Source: Centipeda flueggei ATCC 43531
GTDB taxonomy: Bacteria > Bacillota > Negativicutes > Selenomonadales > Selenomonadaceae
Direction of reading: 5' to 3'
Length of the DNA stretch: 64,000 bases
Assembly (NCBI RefSeq): GCF_000160695.1
Contig: NZ_GG694010.1
Location: 141,163-205,162, forward strand
A program made the translations under genes and the position numbers. This document shows, in pieces, positions 1 to 8,143 of the stretch. Numbering within the stretch: position 1 is the first letter of the stretch; each line of letters starts with the position of its first letter. The notes below the pieces were generated by a model. The model saw nothing but the letters and a program-made list of their open reading frames with translations. It was not told the DNA's origin and ran no database searches.

Positions 1-552
1 CTTGCCGCCCTCGAACGGCACACCGTCTACAAAGCCATCGAAATCGAGCGTGATGAAGTCGTCCTTTTTGACAGCGGCATCTGCGGGGGCATCGATGAGT
101 GTGCCCTGATGCTGGCGCATTCCCTCAATCTGACGATCAATGTCTTCCTCAGAAACCGATGCCTCAGGCTTTTCAACCTTGAGTCCCTTATATTCGCCAA
201 GCGTAACCTCGGGGCGCTGGGTAAACTTCGCCGTAAACACGACATTCTTGCCCTCTTCAAGCGTTACAATGTCGATCTCAGGGCGCGTCACAGGCTCCAT
301 ATCCTGCTCCTTCAGTGCCTCATCAAACGCCTTCTGGGCAACAGCCTCAAATGCCTCCTGAAGGATGGCTTCCTTCCCGACAAAATTCTCGACGATCTTG
401 CGGGGGGCCTTTCCCTTACGGAATCCCGGAATATTCACACGTCCTGCGATACGCTTGGCCGCACCGTCCGTTGCATTCTCCAGCTTTTCCTGCTCCACTT
501 CAATCGTCAGCGTGACCTCGCGGTTCTCACCATGCTCCGCCGTAACCTTCAT
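1..552 (-). CDS. tig: Trigger factor, N-terminal part (truncated by window edge)
   Basis: This is the first 184 codons of trigger factor, the ribosome-bound chaperone and prolyl isomerase that shields nascent chains in the cytosol. The start at 552 is preceded by a perfect AGGAGG (565-570). The ribosome-docking signature GFRKGKAP lies at residues 43-50. The beginning of the FKBP-type isomerase domain (DFITLDFDGFVDG) is seen just before the window edge, and the C-terminal arm lies outside. In many Firmicutes tig precedes clpX/clpP, which cannot be checked here. The reading frame is intact. Confidence 0.95.
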   Translation of the reverse strand, partial: MKVTAEHGENREVTLTIEVEQEKLENATDGAAKRIAGRVNIPGFRKGKAPRKIVENFVGKEAILQEAFEAVAQKAFDEALKEQDMEPVTRPEIDIVTLEEGKNVVFTAKFTQRPEVTLGEYKGLKVEKPEASVSEEDIDRQIEGMRQHQGTLIDAPADAAVKKDDFITLDFDGFVDGVPFEGGK

Positions 553-647
553 TGTATGAAACAACCTCCTGCTTTTTCCTTTGAGAGCGCGCTGCACCCT
601 CCGATCTGCGGGCATGCAAAGAGAGCATCCTCCGCCATTGTACTTGT

Positions 648-676
648 ATCCTATCACAAAACGCCAAAAATGACAA
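648..676 (-). promoter_or_regulatory. Candidate promoter for tig
   Basis: On the minus strand TTGTCA (671-676) and TAGGAT (648-653) are separated by 17 nt, about 95 nt upstream of the tig start. The -10 is a weak match, and a TACAAT nearby could serve instead. Confidence 0.35.
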
Positions 677-682
677 GCACAG

Positions 683-1261
683 CTATTTCAGTAGCTCCGT
701 CATACGCGGGAGTGGGTCGGAGAGATCCATGTGTCCTGAAAGAGTCTCTACATCTCTCCCTTCGATCCGAATACGCACCTTCGTTACCTCCGGGAAATCC
801 GTAAGTGTATTGACAATCGAGCCAATAAGCATCTCCTCTCCCGTCGATCCGCCATTGAAATTTGTCTGCATTTCCTTAGAGAAATCTGCCACAGCCGTGC
901 CGTTGTTTACCGTGACACTGCGCAGCTTTGTTTGCTTCGGGATAATATTCGTCTGCCCCTTCTCCGTCGTCCCTGTAAGCAGTGACTTCAAGGCAGCCGT
1001 ATACTTATCCTCCTTGTCGATCTTCACCGTACGGCTGACTGCAGCGAGCCCCATACCGTCATTTTTCGGGAAGTAGACACGAACCTTCATTTCCTTGGTG
1101 TCATTGACAGGATGATTCTCTGTACTGGCAGTCTGTGCCGCCTGCGGCTCAGCGGTCGGCGGAGCAGACTTCTTCTCATCCGCACAGCCGGCAGCAAGAA
1201 GGAGAACAATACACAAAAGCATGCCAAGCATTCGTATGATAAGTTTCGAGCACATAAACAT
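683..1261 (-). CDS. GerM/GerMN-domain lipoprotein
   Basis: A predicted lipoprotein of 192 residues. It has a hydrophobic signal with lipobox LAAGC (Cys about 26), a Pro/Ala/Gln-rich linker, then a domain resembling the GerM (GerMN) fold found in Bacillus GerM and in mycobacterial LpqB. Conserved-looking stretches are VRVYFPKNDG, then LLTGTTEKG, then GTAVADFSKE. I chose the ATG at 1261 because GGGGAGAG sits 7 nt upstream. An ATG at 1279 overlaps the amidase stop as TAATG but lacks a ribosome site. The gene directly follows the N-acetylmuramoyl-L-alanine amidase, which suggests a role in the cell envelope or peptidoglycan rather than spore germination. Exact function unknown. Confidence 0.8.
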   Translation of the reverse strand: MFMCSKLIIRMLGMLLCIVLLLAAGCADEKKSAPPTAEPQAAQTASTENHPVNDTKEMKVRVYFPKNDGMGLAAVSRTVKIDKEDKYTAALKSLLTGTTEKGQTNIIPKQTKLRSVTVNNGTAVADFSKEMQTNFNGGSTGEEMLIGSIVNTLTDFPEVTKVRIRIEGRDVETLSGHMDLSDPLPRMTELLK

Positions 1262-1278
1262 TTCAGATTCTCTCCCCA

Positions 1279-2355
1279 TTACTCAAAATAGCGCGCAACT
1301 GCACGAAAGAGTGCCTGTGCCAGCGTCTCCTGATAGGCAGCATCCGCCAGCAGTTTCTCCTCCTCCGGATTCGAAATGAAACCAAGCTCCACGAGGGAAG
1401 CAGGTATCGCGGAGTGCCGCAGGACATAGAACCGCGCATCCTTTACCCCGCGGTTATAGAGACCGCCGGCCGCCGCGAGTTCCTCATTCAGCAGCACAGC
1501 AAAGCGCTCATCCTCATCTGTCTTCGGATAGTAGTAGGTCTCCATCCCGTTGGCATCTGGATTGGAAAACGAATTGCAGTGCACCGAAAGGAAAAGCTCC
1601 GCCTCCTCATGAGCCGCCCCCACATCTACGCGTGCCTGCAGCTCACGTGATGCCGAACTGCCCGCATAGGCGACATCAACATCGTCGGTTCGTGTCATAA
1701 TAACGTGTGCACCAGCCTTGGTCAAAAGCTCCTTCGTACGCGCTGCAACGGCAAGTGCCACATCCTTTTCACATACGCCTGAAGGACCGATTGCCCCTGA
1801 ATCACTGCCGCCATGTCCGGGATCAATGACCACCGTATGTCCCATGACCGCTCTGCTGAGCGTGTCATCGACATCCGCAAAGATGTCGATGACAAGGCGT
1901 TCCGTATTTTTGGCGCGGCCTTCCCCTGGTACGGTATACATACGATAGGCATCCGCACCGCGGAGATCATGCCCTGCATAGATTCGTAGTGCCGCACGAT
2001 GATTCTCGCGCGGAATAACGACAAGCCGCTGCAGCACCGCTCCATCCAAGGCGATCTCATGCGGAAGATGCTCATCCAACGCAACGTCCTCCAGCTCGAC
2101 CAGCAGCTGATGGTCCGCATGATACCGCTCCGATGGAGCGTAGTGCAGTCCCGGCTTCTTTACGGTGATTTCAATGCGCTGGGCTGCGCGTCCGTCCACC
2201 TCCACCGCATGGCTTTCAATGCCCGTAACGCGATGTGTGCCGCCGCTTCGCGCCTCTCCCATTCCGCCGAGGAGAAACAGCAGGCAGACAAAAACCGCTG
2301 CGGCAAGCAGCGGTCGCATCCACAGATGACCCCTGTTATCGATCGTCAATGCCAA
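1279..2355 (-). CDS. N-acetylmuramoyl-L-alanine amidase (Amidase_3) with AMIN-like N-terminus
   Basis: A zinc amidase that cleaves the bond between MurNAc and L-alanine in peptidoglycan, acting outside the cytoplasmic membrane. Residues 13-35 form a signal/anchor segment. An AMIN-like beta-rich region covers about 42-160, and the Amidase_3 domain runs from about 174. Visible metal and catalytic residues are H181 (DPGHGG), E196, H259 (SVHCNSF) and E323 (VELGFISN). The start is TTG at 2355, preceded by GGGGGG and 13 nt after the DUF3006 gene. ATG at 2319 is an alternative that gives a more typical signal peptide. It resembles AmiC/CwlD-type enzymes and could work in cell separation. Confidence 0.9.
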   Translation of the reverse strand: MALTIDNRGHLWMRPLLAAAVFVCLLFLLGGMGEARSGGTHRVTGIESHAVEVDGRAAQRIEITVKKPGLHYAPSERYHADHQLLVELEDVALDEHLPHEIALDGAVLQRLVVIPRENHRAALRIYAGHDLRGADAYRMYTVPGEGRAKNTERLVIDIFADVDDTLSRAVMGHTVVIDPGHGGSDSGAIGPSGVCEKDVALAVAARTKELLTKAGAHVIMTRTDDVDVAYAGSSASRELQARVDVGAAHEEAELFLSVHCNSFSNPDANGMETYYYPKTDEDERFAVLLNEELAAAGGLYNRGVKDARFYVLRHSAIPASLVELGFISNPEEEKLLADAAYQETLAQALFRAVARYFE

Positions 2356-2368
2356 TCTCGCCCCCCAT

Positions 2369-2569
2369 TCAGCCTTTCAGCAGCTCCAGTGCCTCATCCT
2401 CAGCGGCATCCGTTGCCGCCGCGTCGCGCTCTATCGCCAGCTTCAGATAGTCGCCCTCTGCCGCATCATTCGGCAGGAACGCACGCGGAAAATTCACCTT
2501 GACCATGGAATCTCCGAGGAGAAGCACGGCAAGATCTCCTTCGAACCGATCCAGATACGCAGAAATCAT
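2369..2569 (-). CDS. DUF3006 family small protein
   Basis: A 66-residue protein with the pattern of DUF3006: an opening beta segment (AYLDRFEGDLAVLLLGD) and a motif around FPRAFLPNDAAEGDYLKL. Its ATG overlaps the stop of the ComEC-like gene by 4 nt (ATGA), so the two are probably translationally coupled. DUF3006 genes commonly sit beside stand-alone ComEC/Rec2-like metallo-hydrolases, as here. The biochemical role is not known. Confidence 0.8.
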   Translation of the reverse strand: MISAYLDRFEGDLAVLLLGDSMVKVNFPRAFLPNDAAEGDYLKLAIERDAAATDAAEDEALELLKG

Positions 2570-3477
2570 TGTTTCTCTCCTCTCTCCGGCGTAATATGGT
2601 AGTCCTTGCCATCGCTCGTGAGTGTAATGGTGCCATTCTCCGCCGTCACATAAATATCCAGATCCATGGCATGGTACTTTTTCATCGTTTCCTTATGCGG
2701 GTGACCATAGTCGTTGTTCACGCCGCAGGAAATGAGTACCGCCGCAGGACGGACGGCACGCAGGAAATCTGCCGAGGAGGAGGTCTTACTGCCATGATGC
2801 CCTGCCTTGAGGACGGTGCTCTGCACCTCTCCCTGCCCGCCGGCAAGGACGTCCTGCTCCTCTTTCTTTTCTGCATCGCCCGTAAACATCATGGAGAAAT
2901 CGCCAAAGACAAGACGTCCGACGACGGACTCGTTGTTCGGATCGTGCTTATAGCCCTTGACACTGCCCTGCTGAACAAGCGATGCCGATGGAGCGAGCAC
3001 CTCAAATACCGCTCCGCCGCCGAGATCCACGCGATCCCCCGTACAGAGTCCCTTGCGTGCAATCCCCTTCGCCTTCAGTTGTTTCATATAGCCAATGTAG
3101 ACGCGCGACGTTGACGGCATCCCATTGTCATAGACCATGCCGATGGGATACGTATCGATCAGCATCTCCATCCCGCCGATGTGATCGGCATGGGGATGTG
3201 TCAGGATCACCGCATCGATTTTTTTGACCCCGGCCTTGTCCAGTTCGGCACGAAGCTTATCCCGTTCGTCCAGATCGCCCGTGTCAATGAGGACATTCTG
3301 CGTCTCGGTCTGAATGAGGATGGCATCCCCCTGACCGACATCAAGCATCTTAACGGTAATTGAGCCCTGCTGCGCCGCTTGCTCTGCCGGGGCACCGCGA
3401 AAGGCTCCCGTACAGCCGCCAAGAAAGACGGAAGTCAAAAGAAGCAGACTCACGAAAAGTGAAAGTCGGTACCTCAT
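2566..3477 (-). CDS. ComEC/Rec2-like metallo-beta-lactamase-fold lipoprotein
   Basis: A stand-alone extracytoplasmic hydrolase of the metallo-beta-lactamase fold, 303 residues. It has a lipoprotein signal ending in GGC (Cys22). The fold signature is MLDVGQGDAILIQ, then the metal site HPHADH at residues 94-99, and later LKAGHHGSKTSSS, typical of the ComEC C-terminal domain. The channel-forming Competence domain of true ComEC is absent. The start at 3477 has AAGGAGG about 11 nt upstream. Reading further back would run into the permease gene, so I rejected the longer form. Homologues may be nucleases or phosphodiesterases, but the substrate is unknown. Confidence 0.85.
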   Translation of the reverse strand: MRYRLSLFVSLLLLTSVFLGGCTGAFRGAPAEQAAQQGSITVKMLDVGQGDAILIQTETQNVLIDTGDLDERDKLRAELDKAGVKKIDAVILTHPHADHIGGMEMLIDTYPIGMVYDNGMPSTSRVYIGYMKQLKAKGIARKGLCTGDRVDLGGGAVFEVLAPSASLVQQGSVKGYKHDPNNESVVGRLVFGDFSMMFTGDAEKKEEQDVLAGGQGEVQSTVLKAGHHGSKTSSSADFLRAVRPAAVLISCGVNNDYGHPHKETMKKYHAMDLDIYVTAENGTITLTSDGKDYHITPERGEKQ

Positions 3478-3503
3478 ACGCACAGCTGCCTCCTTCTGAC
3501 AGA

Positions 3504-4838
3504 TCACGAACGCAGCGCCAGATTGATAAGGAATGCGATTGAAACGAGATACATAATCCAACTGACCTTCTTATACTGTCCGGCAAAGAGTTTCATGATG
3601 GTATAGCTGATAAATCCGAACGCAAAGCCGTTGGCAATACTCGACGTAAGCGGCATCATGATAATTGTGAGAAACGCAGGCAGTGCATTCGTGAAGTCGG
3701 AAAAATCGATTTTCCCGACCTCGGACATAAGCAGTGCGCCGACAAGAATGAGGGCAGGTGCTGTCGCAAACGCCGGCACCAAGCCGATCAGCGGGGTAAA
3801 GAGCAGTGCAGCAAGGAAAAGCACACCTGCCGCCACAGCCGTCAATCCCGTTCGCCCGCCGGCAGTAATTCCGGCAGCACTCTCAATGTAGGATGTGACC
3901 GTCGATGTTCCAAACACAGCAGAAACCATCGTGCCGACAGCATCCGTTGTCAGTGCCTTGTCAATATTTTCGATATGCCCATCAGGACGAATCATTTTCG
4001 CCTTTGTTGTCAGACCAATCAGTGTCCCCATATTATCGAACAACTCTACCACGGTGAACGTAAAGATGATCGAGATGAGACCGTAGTGCCATGCGCCCAC
4101 CAGATCGAGCTGACCGAACGTCTCCCCCATATGGGGGAGCGAGGTGCTCACCACATCCGTAATCCCCTGCGGTGCCGGCGTCATGCCAAGTGCCATCGCA
4201 AGGAGTGTCGTTACAAAGATGCCGATAAGGATTGATCCATGGACATTACGTGCCATAAGCGCCGCCGTAAAAAGGAGTCCAAAGAGCGAAAGAAGTGTCG
4301 TCGGAGCGGTCACGTGTCCCAGAGAGACATACGTCGCGGAATTCTCCACAATCAGCCCCGTCCCCTTCAAACCGATGAAGGCAATAAAAAGTCCGATGCC
4401 GACACTAATGGCAAGCTTCAGATCACGCGGCACCGCATTGATGATCGCCTGACGAATGCCGCCGACCGTCAGAATGAGGAAAAGAACCCCTGAAAAGAAC
4501 ACCGCACCCAGAGCAACGGTCCAGTGCAGTCCAAGAACACCACAGACATAATAGGCAAAGAACGCATTCAGTCCCATGCCAGGTGCAAGGGCAACAGGAT
4601 AGTTGGCAAATACCCCCATTGCCAAAGAGGCGAGTGCAGCAATCCAAATGGTTGAAGCGATGGCTGCCTCTTTGGGAATTCCTGCATCTGCAAGAATATT
4701 GGGATTAACAAACAGAATATACGCCATTGCAATGAATGTGGTCACGCCTGCGAGCAATTCCGTACGTACGGTCGACCCCTTTTCACGCACTTTGAAGAAT
4801 CGTTCGACAAAGGACGGCGGCGTTCCCTGCATCTCCAT
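3504..4838 (-). CDS. NCS2-family purine permease (AzgA/PbuG-like)
   Basis: An inner-membrane proton-coupled transporter for hypoxanthine, guanine or adenine, 444 residues, with about 12-14 hydrophobic segments. Diagnostic stretches of the AzgA subgroup are present: ELLAGVTTFIAMAYILFVNP near the N-terminus, ALAPGMGLNAFF, and the ELFDNMGTLIGLTTKA region in the second half. The start has AAGGAG 8 nt upstream. Only about 50 nt separate it from tRNA-Ser, which holds a terminator hairpin and no room for a purine riboswitch. It heads the group permease, ComEC-like, DUF3006, amidase, GerM. Confidence 0.9.
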   Translation of the reverse strand: MEMQGTPPSFVERFFKVREKGSTVRTELLAGVTTFIAMAYILFVNPNILADAGIPKEAAIASTIWIAALASLAMGVFANYPVALAPGMGLNAFFAYYVCGVLGLHWTVALGAVFFSGVLFLILTVGGIRQAIINAVPRDLKLAISVGIGLFIAFIGLKGTGLIVENSATYVSLGHVTAPTTLLSLFGLLFTAALMARNVHGSILIGIFVTTLLAMALGMTPAPQGITDVVSTSLPHMGETFGQLDLVGAWHYGLISIIFTFTVVELFDNMGTLIGLTTKAKMIRPDGHIENIDKALTTDAVGTMVSAVFGTSTVTSYIESAAGITAGGRTGLTAVAAGVLFLAALLFTPLIGLVPAFATAPALILVGALLMSEVGKIDFSDFTNALPAFLTIIMMPLTSSIANGFAFGFISYTIMKLFAGQYKKVSWIMYLVSIAFLINLALRS

Positions 4839-4857
4839 AAAAGCATCTCCTTAAACT

Positions 4858-4876
4858 AAAAAAGCCCGACGCAGGC
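4858..4876 (-). terminator. Rho-independent terminator after tRNA-Ser
   Basis: On the minus strand a short stem GCCTG-CGT-CGGGC (with one G-T wobble) is followed by six T residues. It lies 12 nt past the tRNA 3' end and upstream of the purine permease. Confidence 0.65.
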
Positions 4877-4888
4877 CAGGTATAAAAA

Positions 4889-4979
4889 TGGCGGAGTGGG
4901 AGAGATTCGAACTCTCGCAGCGGTTACCCACTCTAACGATTTAGCAAACCGTCCTCTTCAGCCTCTTGAGTACCACTCC
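4889..4979 (-). tRNA. tRNA-Ser (anticodon GCU)
   Basis: A 91-nt class II tRNA with encoded CCA. The acceptor arms GGAGTGG and CCACTCC pair perfectly. The anticodon loop is TTTGCTAAA, giving anticodon GCT, which reads AGC/AGU serine codons. It has the long variable arm expected for serine (GAGTGGGTAACCCACT) and a T-loop GTTCGAATC. It stands alone, with its own promoter upstream and terminator downstream. Confidence 0.97.
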
Positions 4980-5013
4980 ATATTCACTTCACGCTATCAC
5001 TGCGACAGATGTT

Positions 5014-5042
5014 ATATTAACAGATGGATTCTAGCTTGTCAA
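5014..5042 (-). promoter_or_regulatory. Promoter of tRNA-Ser
   Basis: Perfect -35 TTGACA (5037-5042) and -10 TAATAT (5014-5019) with a 17-nt spacer, about 35 nt upstream of the tRNA 5' end. The T-rich tail of the preceding terminator abuts the -35. Confidence 0.8.
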
Positions 5043-5044
5043 GA

Positions 5045-5092
5045 CAAAAATAAGGACTGCCATACGAAGTGAAGGATTCCGTACAACAGTCC
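5045..5092 (-). terminator. Terminator of the five-repeat protein gene
   Basis: On the minus strand GGACTGTTGTACG pairs with CGTATGGCAGTCC. The substituted positions are all G-T wobbles that pair only in the minus-strand RNA. TTATTTTTG follows. It belongs to the family of related terminator hairpins described in the findings. Confidence 0.8.
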
Positions 5093-5105
5093 ACCATCAT
5101 CTTGC

Positions 5106-5753
5106 TCACGCCTTGATATCAAGATTGCTTCCGACATTCTGAGGAGCACGTGGGCTGACCGCATAGGCGGCCTTGGCCTGCTCCATGCGCTGACTCGTTG
5201 CCTGCGCACCATTCTGCTGAGCCTCACGAAGCGCACGCTGAAAGCGGCTTGTTCCGATCATCGCAGGATCCAAATTCTGCGCGGTCTGCTGTGTGGCACG
5301 TGAGGACACTTGCTCGGCAGTCCGCACGATCGTCCGCTGTGTCTGCTGGAACTCACTGGTACCCGCCTTCGTACTCGAACCGAACTTCGAGTCGCTCATG
5401 ACGGATCTGACCACATCCATCTTGGCCTGTGTTGCCTGCGCCCCCATCTGTTGTGCCGAACGGTTCGAACGCTGAAATGCACTCGTTCCGAGAGCAGCAG
5501 GATCCATATTGCGTTCTGACTGCTGCGTTGCGCGCGAGGTGCTCTGCTCCGCCACGCGAATCACATGATCCTGTGTCTGCTGAAATTTGCTTGTCCCCGC
5601 TTTGGTGCCGGAGCCAAATTTCGAGTCGCCGGTGACCGCCTTGACCTCGTTCATCTTAGCCTGTGTCGCTTCACCGCCAATGCGGTGAATTTCACGGTTC
5701 GATTGTTGAAACAGGCTCGAACCAAAGCCTCCTCCAACGGCTGATATAGCCAT
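5106..5753 (-). CDS. Unrecognised five-repeat protein next to flagellar genes
   Basis: I do not recognise this 215-residue protein. It starts MAISAVGGGFGSS. It contains five copies of a short motif of the form G(T/S)SxFQ(Q/R)(S/T)(N/Q), at residues 11, 53, 89, 131 and 168, so the spacing alternates 42, 36, 42, 37. Between copies the segments alternate between (A/E)ATQAKM-VK/RSV-DSKFGSxTKA and RxAEQxxSRATQQxxxNxDPA. It has no signal peptide, membrane segment or cysteine, and is rich in Gln, Ala, Ser and Thr. The start at 5753 has GGAGG 8 nt upstream, and an upstream in-frame ATG overlaps that ribosome site. It lies 146 nt after flgD, has its own promoter and terminator, and may be flagellum-related by position only. 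Confidence 0.8.
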   Translation of the reverse strand: MAISAVGGGFGSSLFQQSNREIHRIGGEATQAKMNEVKAVTGDSKFGSGTKAGTSKFQQTQDHVIRVAEQSTSRATQQSERNMDPAALGTSAFQRSNRSAQQMGAQATQAKMDVVRSVMSDSKFGSSTKAGTSEFQQTQRTIVRTAEQVSSRATQQTAQNLDPAMIGTSRFQRALREAQQNGAQATSQRMEQAKAAYAVSPRAPQNVGSNLDIKA

Positions 5754-5812
5754 TATGGATCCCTCCATTCCTTCTCTTCATCCCATATTCCCTTGGGATG
5801 TTGCGCGCCCCC

Positions 5813-5841
5813 ATTATAAGCGATGGATATTCATCATGCAA
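5813..5841 (-). promoter_or_regulatory. Promoter of the five-repeat protein gene
   Basis: TTGCAT (5836-5841) and a perfect TATAAT (5813-5818) are separated by 17 nt, about 60 nt upstream of the start codon. The leader carries a small hairpin (5780-5799, ATCCCA/TGGGAT). The gene therefore need not depend on transcription from flgD. Confidence 0.7.
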
Positions 5842-5899
5842 GAAGAAAAGGACAGGATGACGCCTCTACGACTCCATGCTGCCCCCTGATCATTACTTT

Positions 5900-6424
5900 T
5901 TATGCCGTAGCTGCTTTTAGCCGACCGACACGCACCACTTCGGAGATCTGCACCTTGTGCGACTGTCCATTGACATCGGCGATAATGCTCGGCGCACCGT
6001 CTGTGATGCTCACGCCGATAACTTTGCCTTCAAAGTTCTGCTTCGTTACAGCACCATCTTTGCCCTTTGTCTCTGTAATCCACTGAATTGGCTGTCCAAT
6101 CATCGAACTGAGCTGACCGATCAACACCGAAGAATCGATGTTGTCAACGATCTTGCTGACCTTCTCCAGCCCCTTGGAAACGTTCGTCATCTGCTCAAGT
6201 GCCGAGAACTGCGCCAGCTGCGAAAGATACTCGGCGTTATCCTGCGGATTGAGGGGATCCTGGTAGCGCATCTGCGTTACAAGCAGCTGCAGGAATGCGT
6301 CCTTGCCAAGTGCACTGTTATCCTTGCTGGCAGCCTTTGCCTGATTCTGTGCCTTCTCATAGTCGGACACCTTCTGAACGACACCGCCGACATTGATCGT
6401 ATTCAAAGGATTTGTACTAGCCAC
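5900..6424 (-). CDS. flgD: Flagellar hook assembly (capping) protein FlgD
   Basis: The scaffold that caps the growing flagellar hook and is later shed, 174 residues, exported through the flagellar type III system, so no Sec signal is expected. The FlgD N-terminal signature is clear: ALGKDAFLQLLVTQMRYQDP, then NPQDNAEYLSQLAQFSALEQM at residues 39-78. The C-terminal FlgD-type beta domain is short, as in many Firmicutes (GKVIGVSITDGAPSIIADVNG). It follows fliK by 21 nt. In related genomes flgE usually comes next. Here it is absent, so this is a detached hook fragment of the flagellar gene set. Confidence 0.93.
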   Translation of the reverse strand: MASTNPLNTINVGGVVQKVSDYEKAQNQAKAASKDNSALGKDAFLQLLVTQMRYQDPLNPQDNAEYLSQLAQFSALEQMTNVSKGLEKVSKIVDNIDSSVLIGQLSSMIGQPIQWITETKGKDGAVTKQNFEGKVIGVSITDGAPSIIADVNGQSHKVQISEVVRVGRLKAATA

Positions 6425-6445
6425 AATAATTCCTCCTCACCCTGC

Positions 6446-8092
6446 TCAGACGCGATAGTCTACGCCTTCCGCGGCAACATTTCCTCTGCTCTCCTGCGTC
6501 GTTGACGGCGCAGTTCCCTCAGCAGCATCCACATCGAGATAGTCATCGGCATCCCCACTCGCATAGGAATGTACCTCTCCGCGACTGCTCTGCTGCTGCC
6601 ATGCTTCCTGGCCCTGCCCTTGCGGCATCTGCCCATCGGCAAGACCAGTATAAACACCGACACGATCAACCTTGATCCCCTGCGTGTTCAGTTCCTGCCG
6701 CAGCTGGACGAGGGAATTCTCTATCACGCTGCGCACGTGGGCATTATCACTGTGGAAGGACGCCTGCACGGCACCGTCAGCACCGACGGCAACGCGCAGG
6801 GTCAGTTCACCGAGATGCTCCGGCTTCAATCGAATGACCATCTGTGTATCCGTCATCGTACGCAGAAGGCGTGCCTGCTCCACAATCTGACGCGGGATCT
6901 CGTAATCCGTCTGTGGGCGCTGCGGAGTTTCAGGAACCGGTGGAGCCTGCACATCCTGCACAGGCTGCTGCGCAGGAGCCTGCATCGACATCACTTGCGC
7001 CGGTGTTGGCTGGACTGCCGGGGCTTCGGCTGCACGTACTGCAGTCTCAAAGGGCACACCGCCGCGCAGCGCATCGGTCTGTGCTTCACTCTGCATTGGG
7101 TGTTGTTCCTGCTGTGCATCTTCTGCCATATTTTGCTGCATGGCGTCATGACGCATCGTACGCTGGGCAAGAACATCAAGGGGGCTGACCGGCTCAGCGA
7201 CGGTCTTCGTTGTCAGATTCTCCCCGACTAAATCAGCGGCACGCTTTCCCTGCCCCTGCACAAGCGTCTGCTGTGCGGCAGCCGTCATCTGTACCGCAGG
7301 AACGGCTGACGGCTGCACGTTCTGCGTCGTCTGTTCTGATGATACGGAAGGAACAGGCTCAGACACAGATGTCATTTGATCCTGAAGCGCAGCCCGCAGC
7401 TGTGCCGGCATCGCTGCATCAAGTGCAACGAGACGCGCAAGCGCTGCAGCAGGTGCAGTCTGCACAGGGGCGGAATCTGTCGATTCCAAGGCAAGCGGTT
7501 CCCCTGAAAGCGCCAAAAGGAAATTCTTGCTTTTCTCTCCTGCCTCGGGCATCTGCTGAAGAAGATTCTGTACCGTTGTCTGCAGCTTATCATCGCTAAG
7601 CTGATCCGCCGTCAGATCGTAGCGCTTGAGAATATCCGACAATGCCGCGGGAAGTTCTTCTTCCGCGCCCGTGTGGTTCACAAGTGCCGCATTCACATCC
7701 ACCTGCAGGAGTGACGCAAGTACAGCAGCCGCCGCACTTGTGTCTGCATCCTTGTCCTCTGCGGAGATTTCTTTTAAAGCATCAGTCTTCCCCTTCTCTG
7801 TGGAATCTGACGCTGCTTTCTTCACATCCTGTGCGTCCTGCGCAGACCCGTTGTTCTGCGCCGCCGCAGGCTTACCCTGCACGGCATCAGCGGAACCATT
7901 GTTGGTCTGGATCTTGGTCGCATTGGCAGTCATTCCCTTTTTCTGCAGTGCGCCCATCGTATCGCTGAACGTATTCTTCCCTGAGGCTGTCTGCGTACGG
8001 CTGGCCGCCGACACATTGCGTGCACCCTGCACACCCGTCCCGGCCGACGTTCCATCCGCGGTCGATACCGCCATAAGATTCCCGGCATTCAT
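6446..8092 (-). CDS. fliK: Flagellar hook-length control protein FliK
   Basis: The secreted molecular ruler that sets hook length and switches export specificity, 548 residues. The first 400 residues are low-complexity Gln/Ala/Pro-rich, as expected for the ruler region. The conserved C-terminal switch domain covers about 400-500, with TDTQMVIRLKPEHLGELTLRV and the IENSLVQLRQELNTQGIKV helix. GAGGTGATG lies just before the start. A sigma-28-type promoter overlaps the radA stop codon upstream. It is followed by flgD. Confidence 0.92.
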   Translation of the reverse strand: MNAGNLMAVSTADGTSAGTGVQGARNVSAASRTQTASGKNTFSDTMGALQKKGMTANATKIQTNNGSADAVQGKPAAAQNNGSAQDAQDVKKAASDSTEKGKTDALKEISAEDKDADTSAAAAVLASLLQVDVNAALVNHTGAEEELPAALSDILKRYDLTADQLSDDKLQTTVQNLLQQMPEAGEKSKNFLLALSGEPLALESTDSAPVQTAPAAALARLVALDAAMPAQLRAALQDQMTSVSEPVPSVSSEQTTQNVQPSAVPAVQMTAAAQQTLVQGQGKRAADLVGENLTTKTVAEPVSPLDVLAQRTMRHDAMQQNMAEDAQQEQHPMQSEAQTDALRGGVPFETAVRAAEAPAVQPTPAQVMSMQAPAQQPVQDVQAPPVPETPQRPQTDYEIPRQIVEQARLLRTMTDTQMVIRLKPEHLGELTLRVAVGADGAVQASFHSDNAHVRSVIENSLVQLRQELNTQGIKVDRVGVYTGLADGQMPQGQGQEAWQQQSSRGEVHSYASGDADDYLDVDAAEGTAPSTTQESRGNVAAEGVDYRV

Positions 8093-8116
8093 CTACACAT
8101 CACCTCTTCAATTTCT

Positions 8117-8143
8117 TTATCGAAAAGGAGACGTGAATTCTTA
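8117..8143 (-). promoter_or_regulatory. Candidate sigma-28 (FliA/SigD) promoter for fliK
   Basis: TAAG (8140-8143), a 15-nt spacer and TTCGATAA (8117-8124) fit the flagellar sigma consensus TAAA-N15-GCCGATAA with three mismatches. The -35 overlaps the TAA stop codon of radA, and the site is 24 nt from the fliK start. Confidence 0.55.

Noticed and set aside
4839..4888. A purine riboswitch before the NCS2 permease
   Set aside because: Only about 50 nt are available between the tRNA and the start, too short for an aptamer, and no conserved core is seen.
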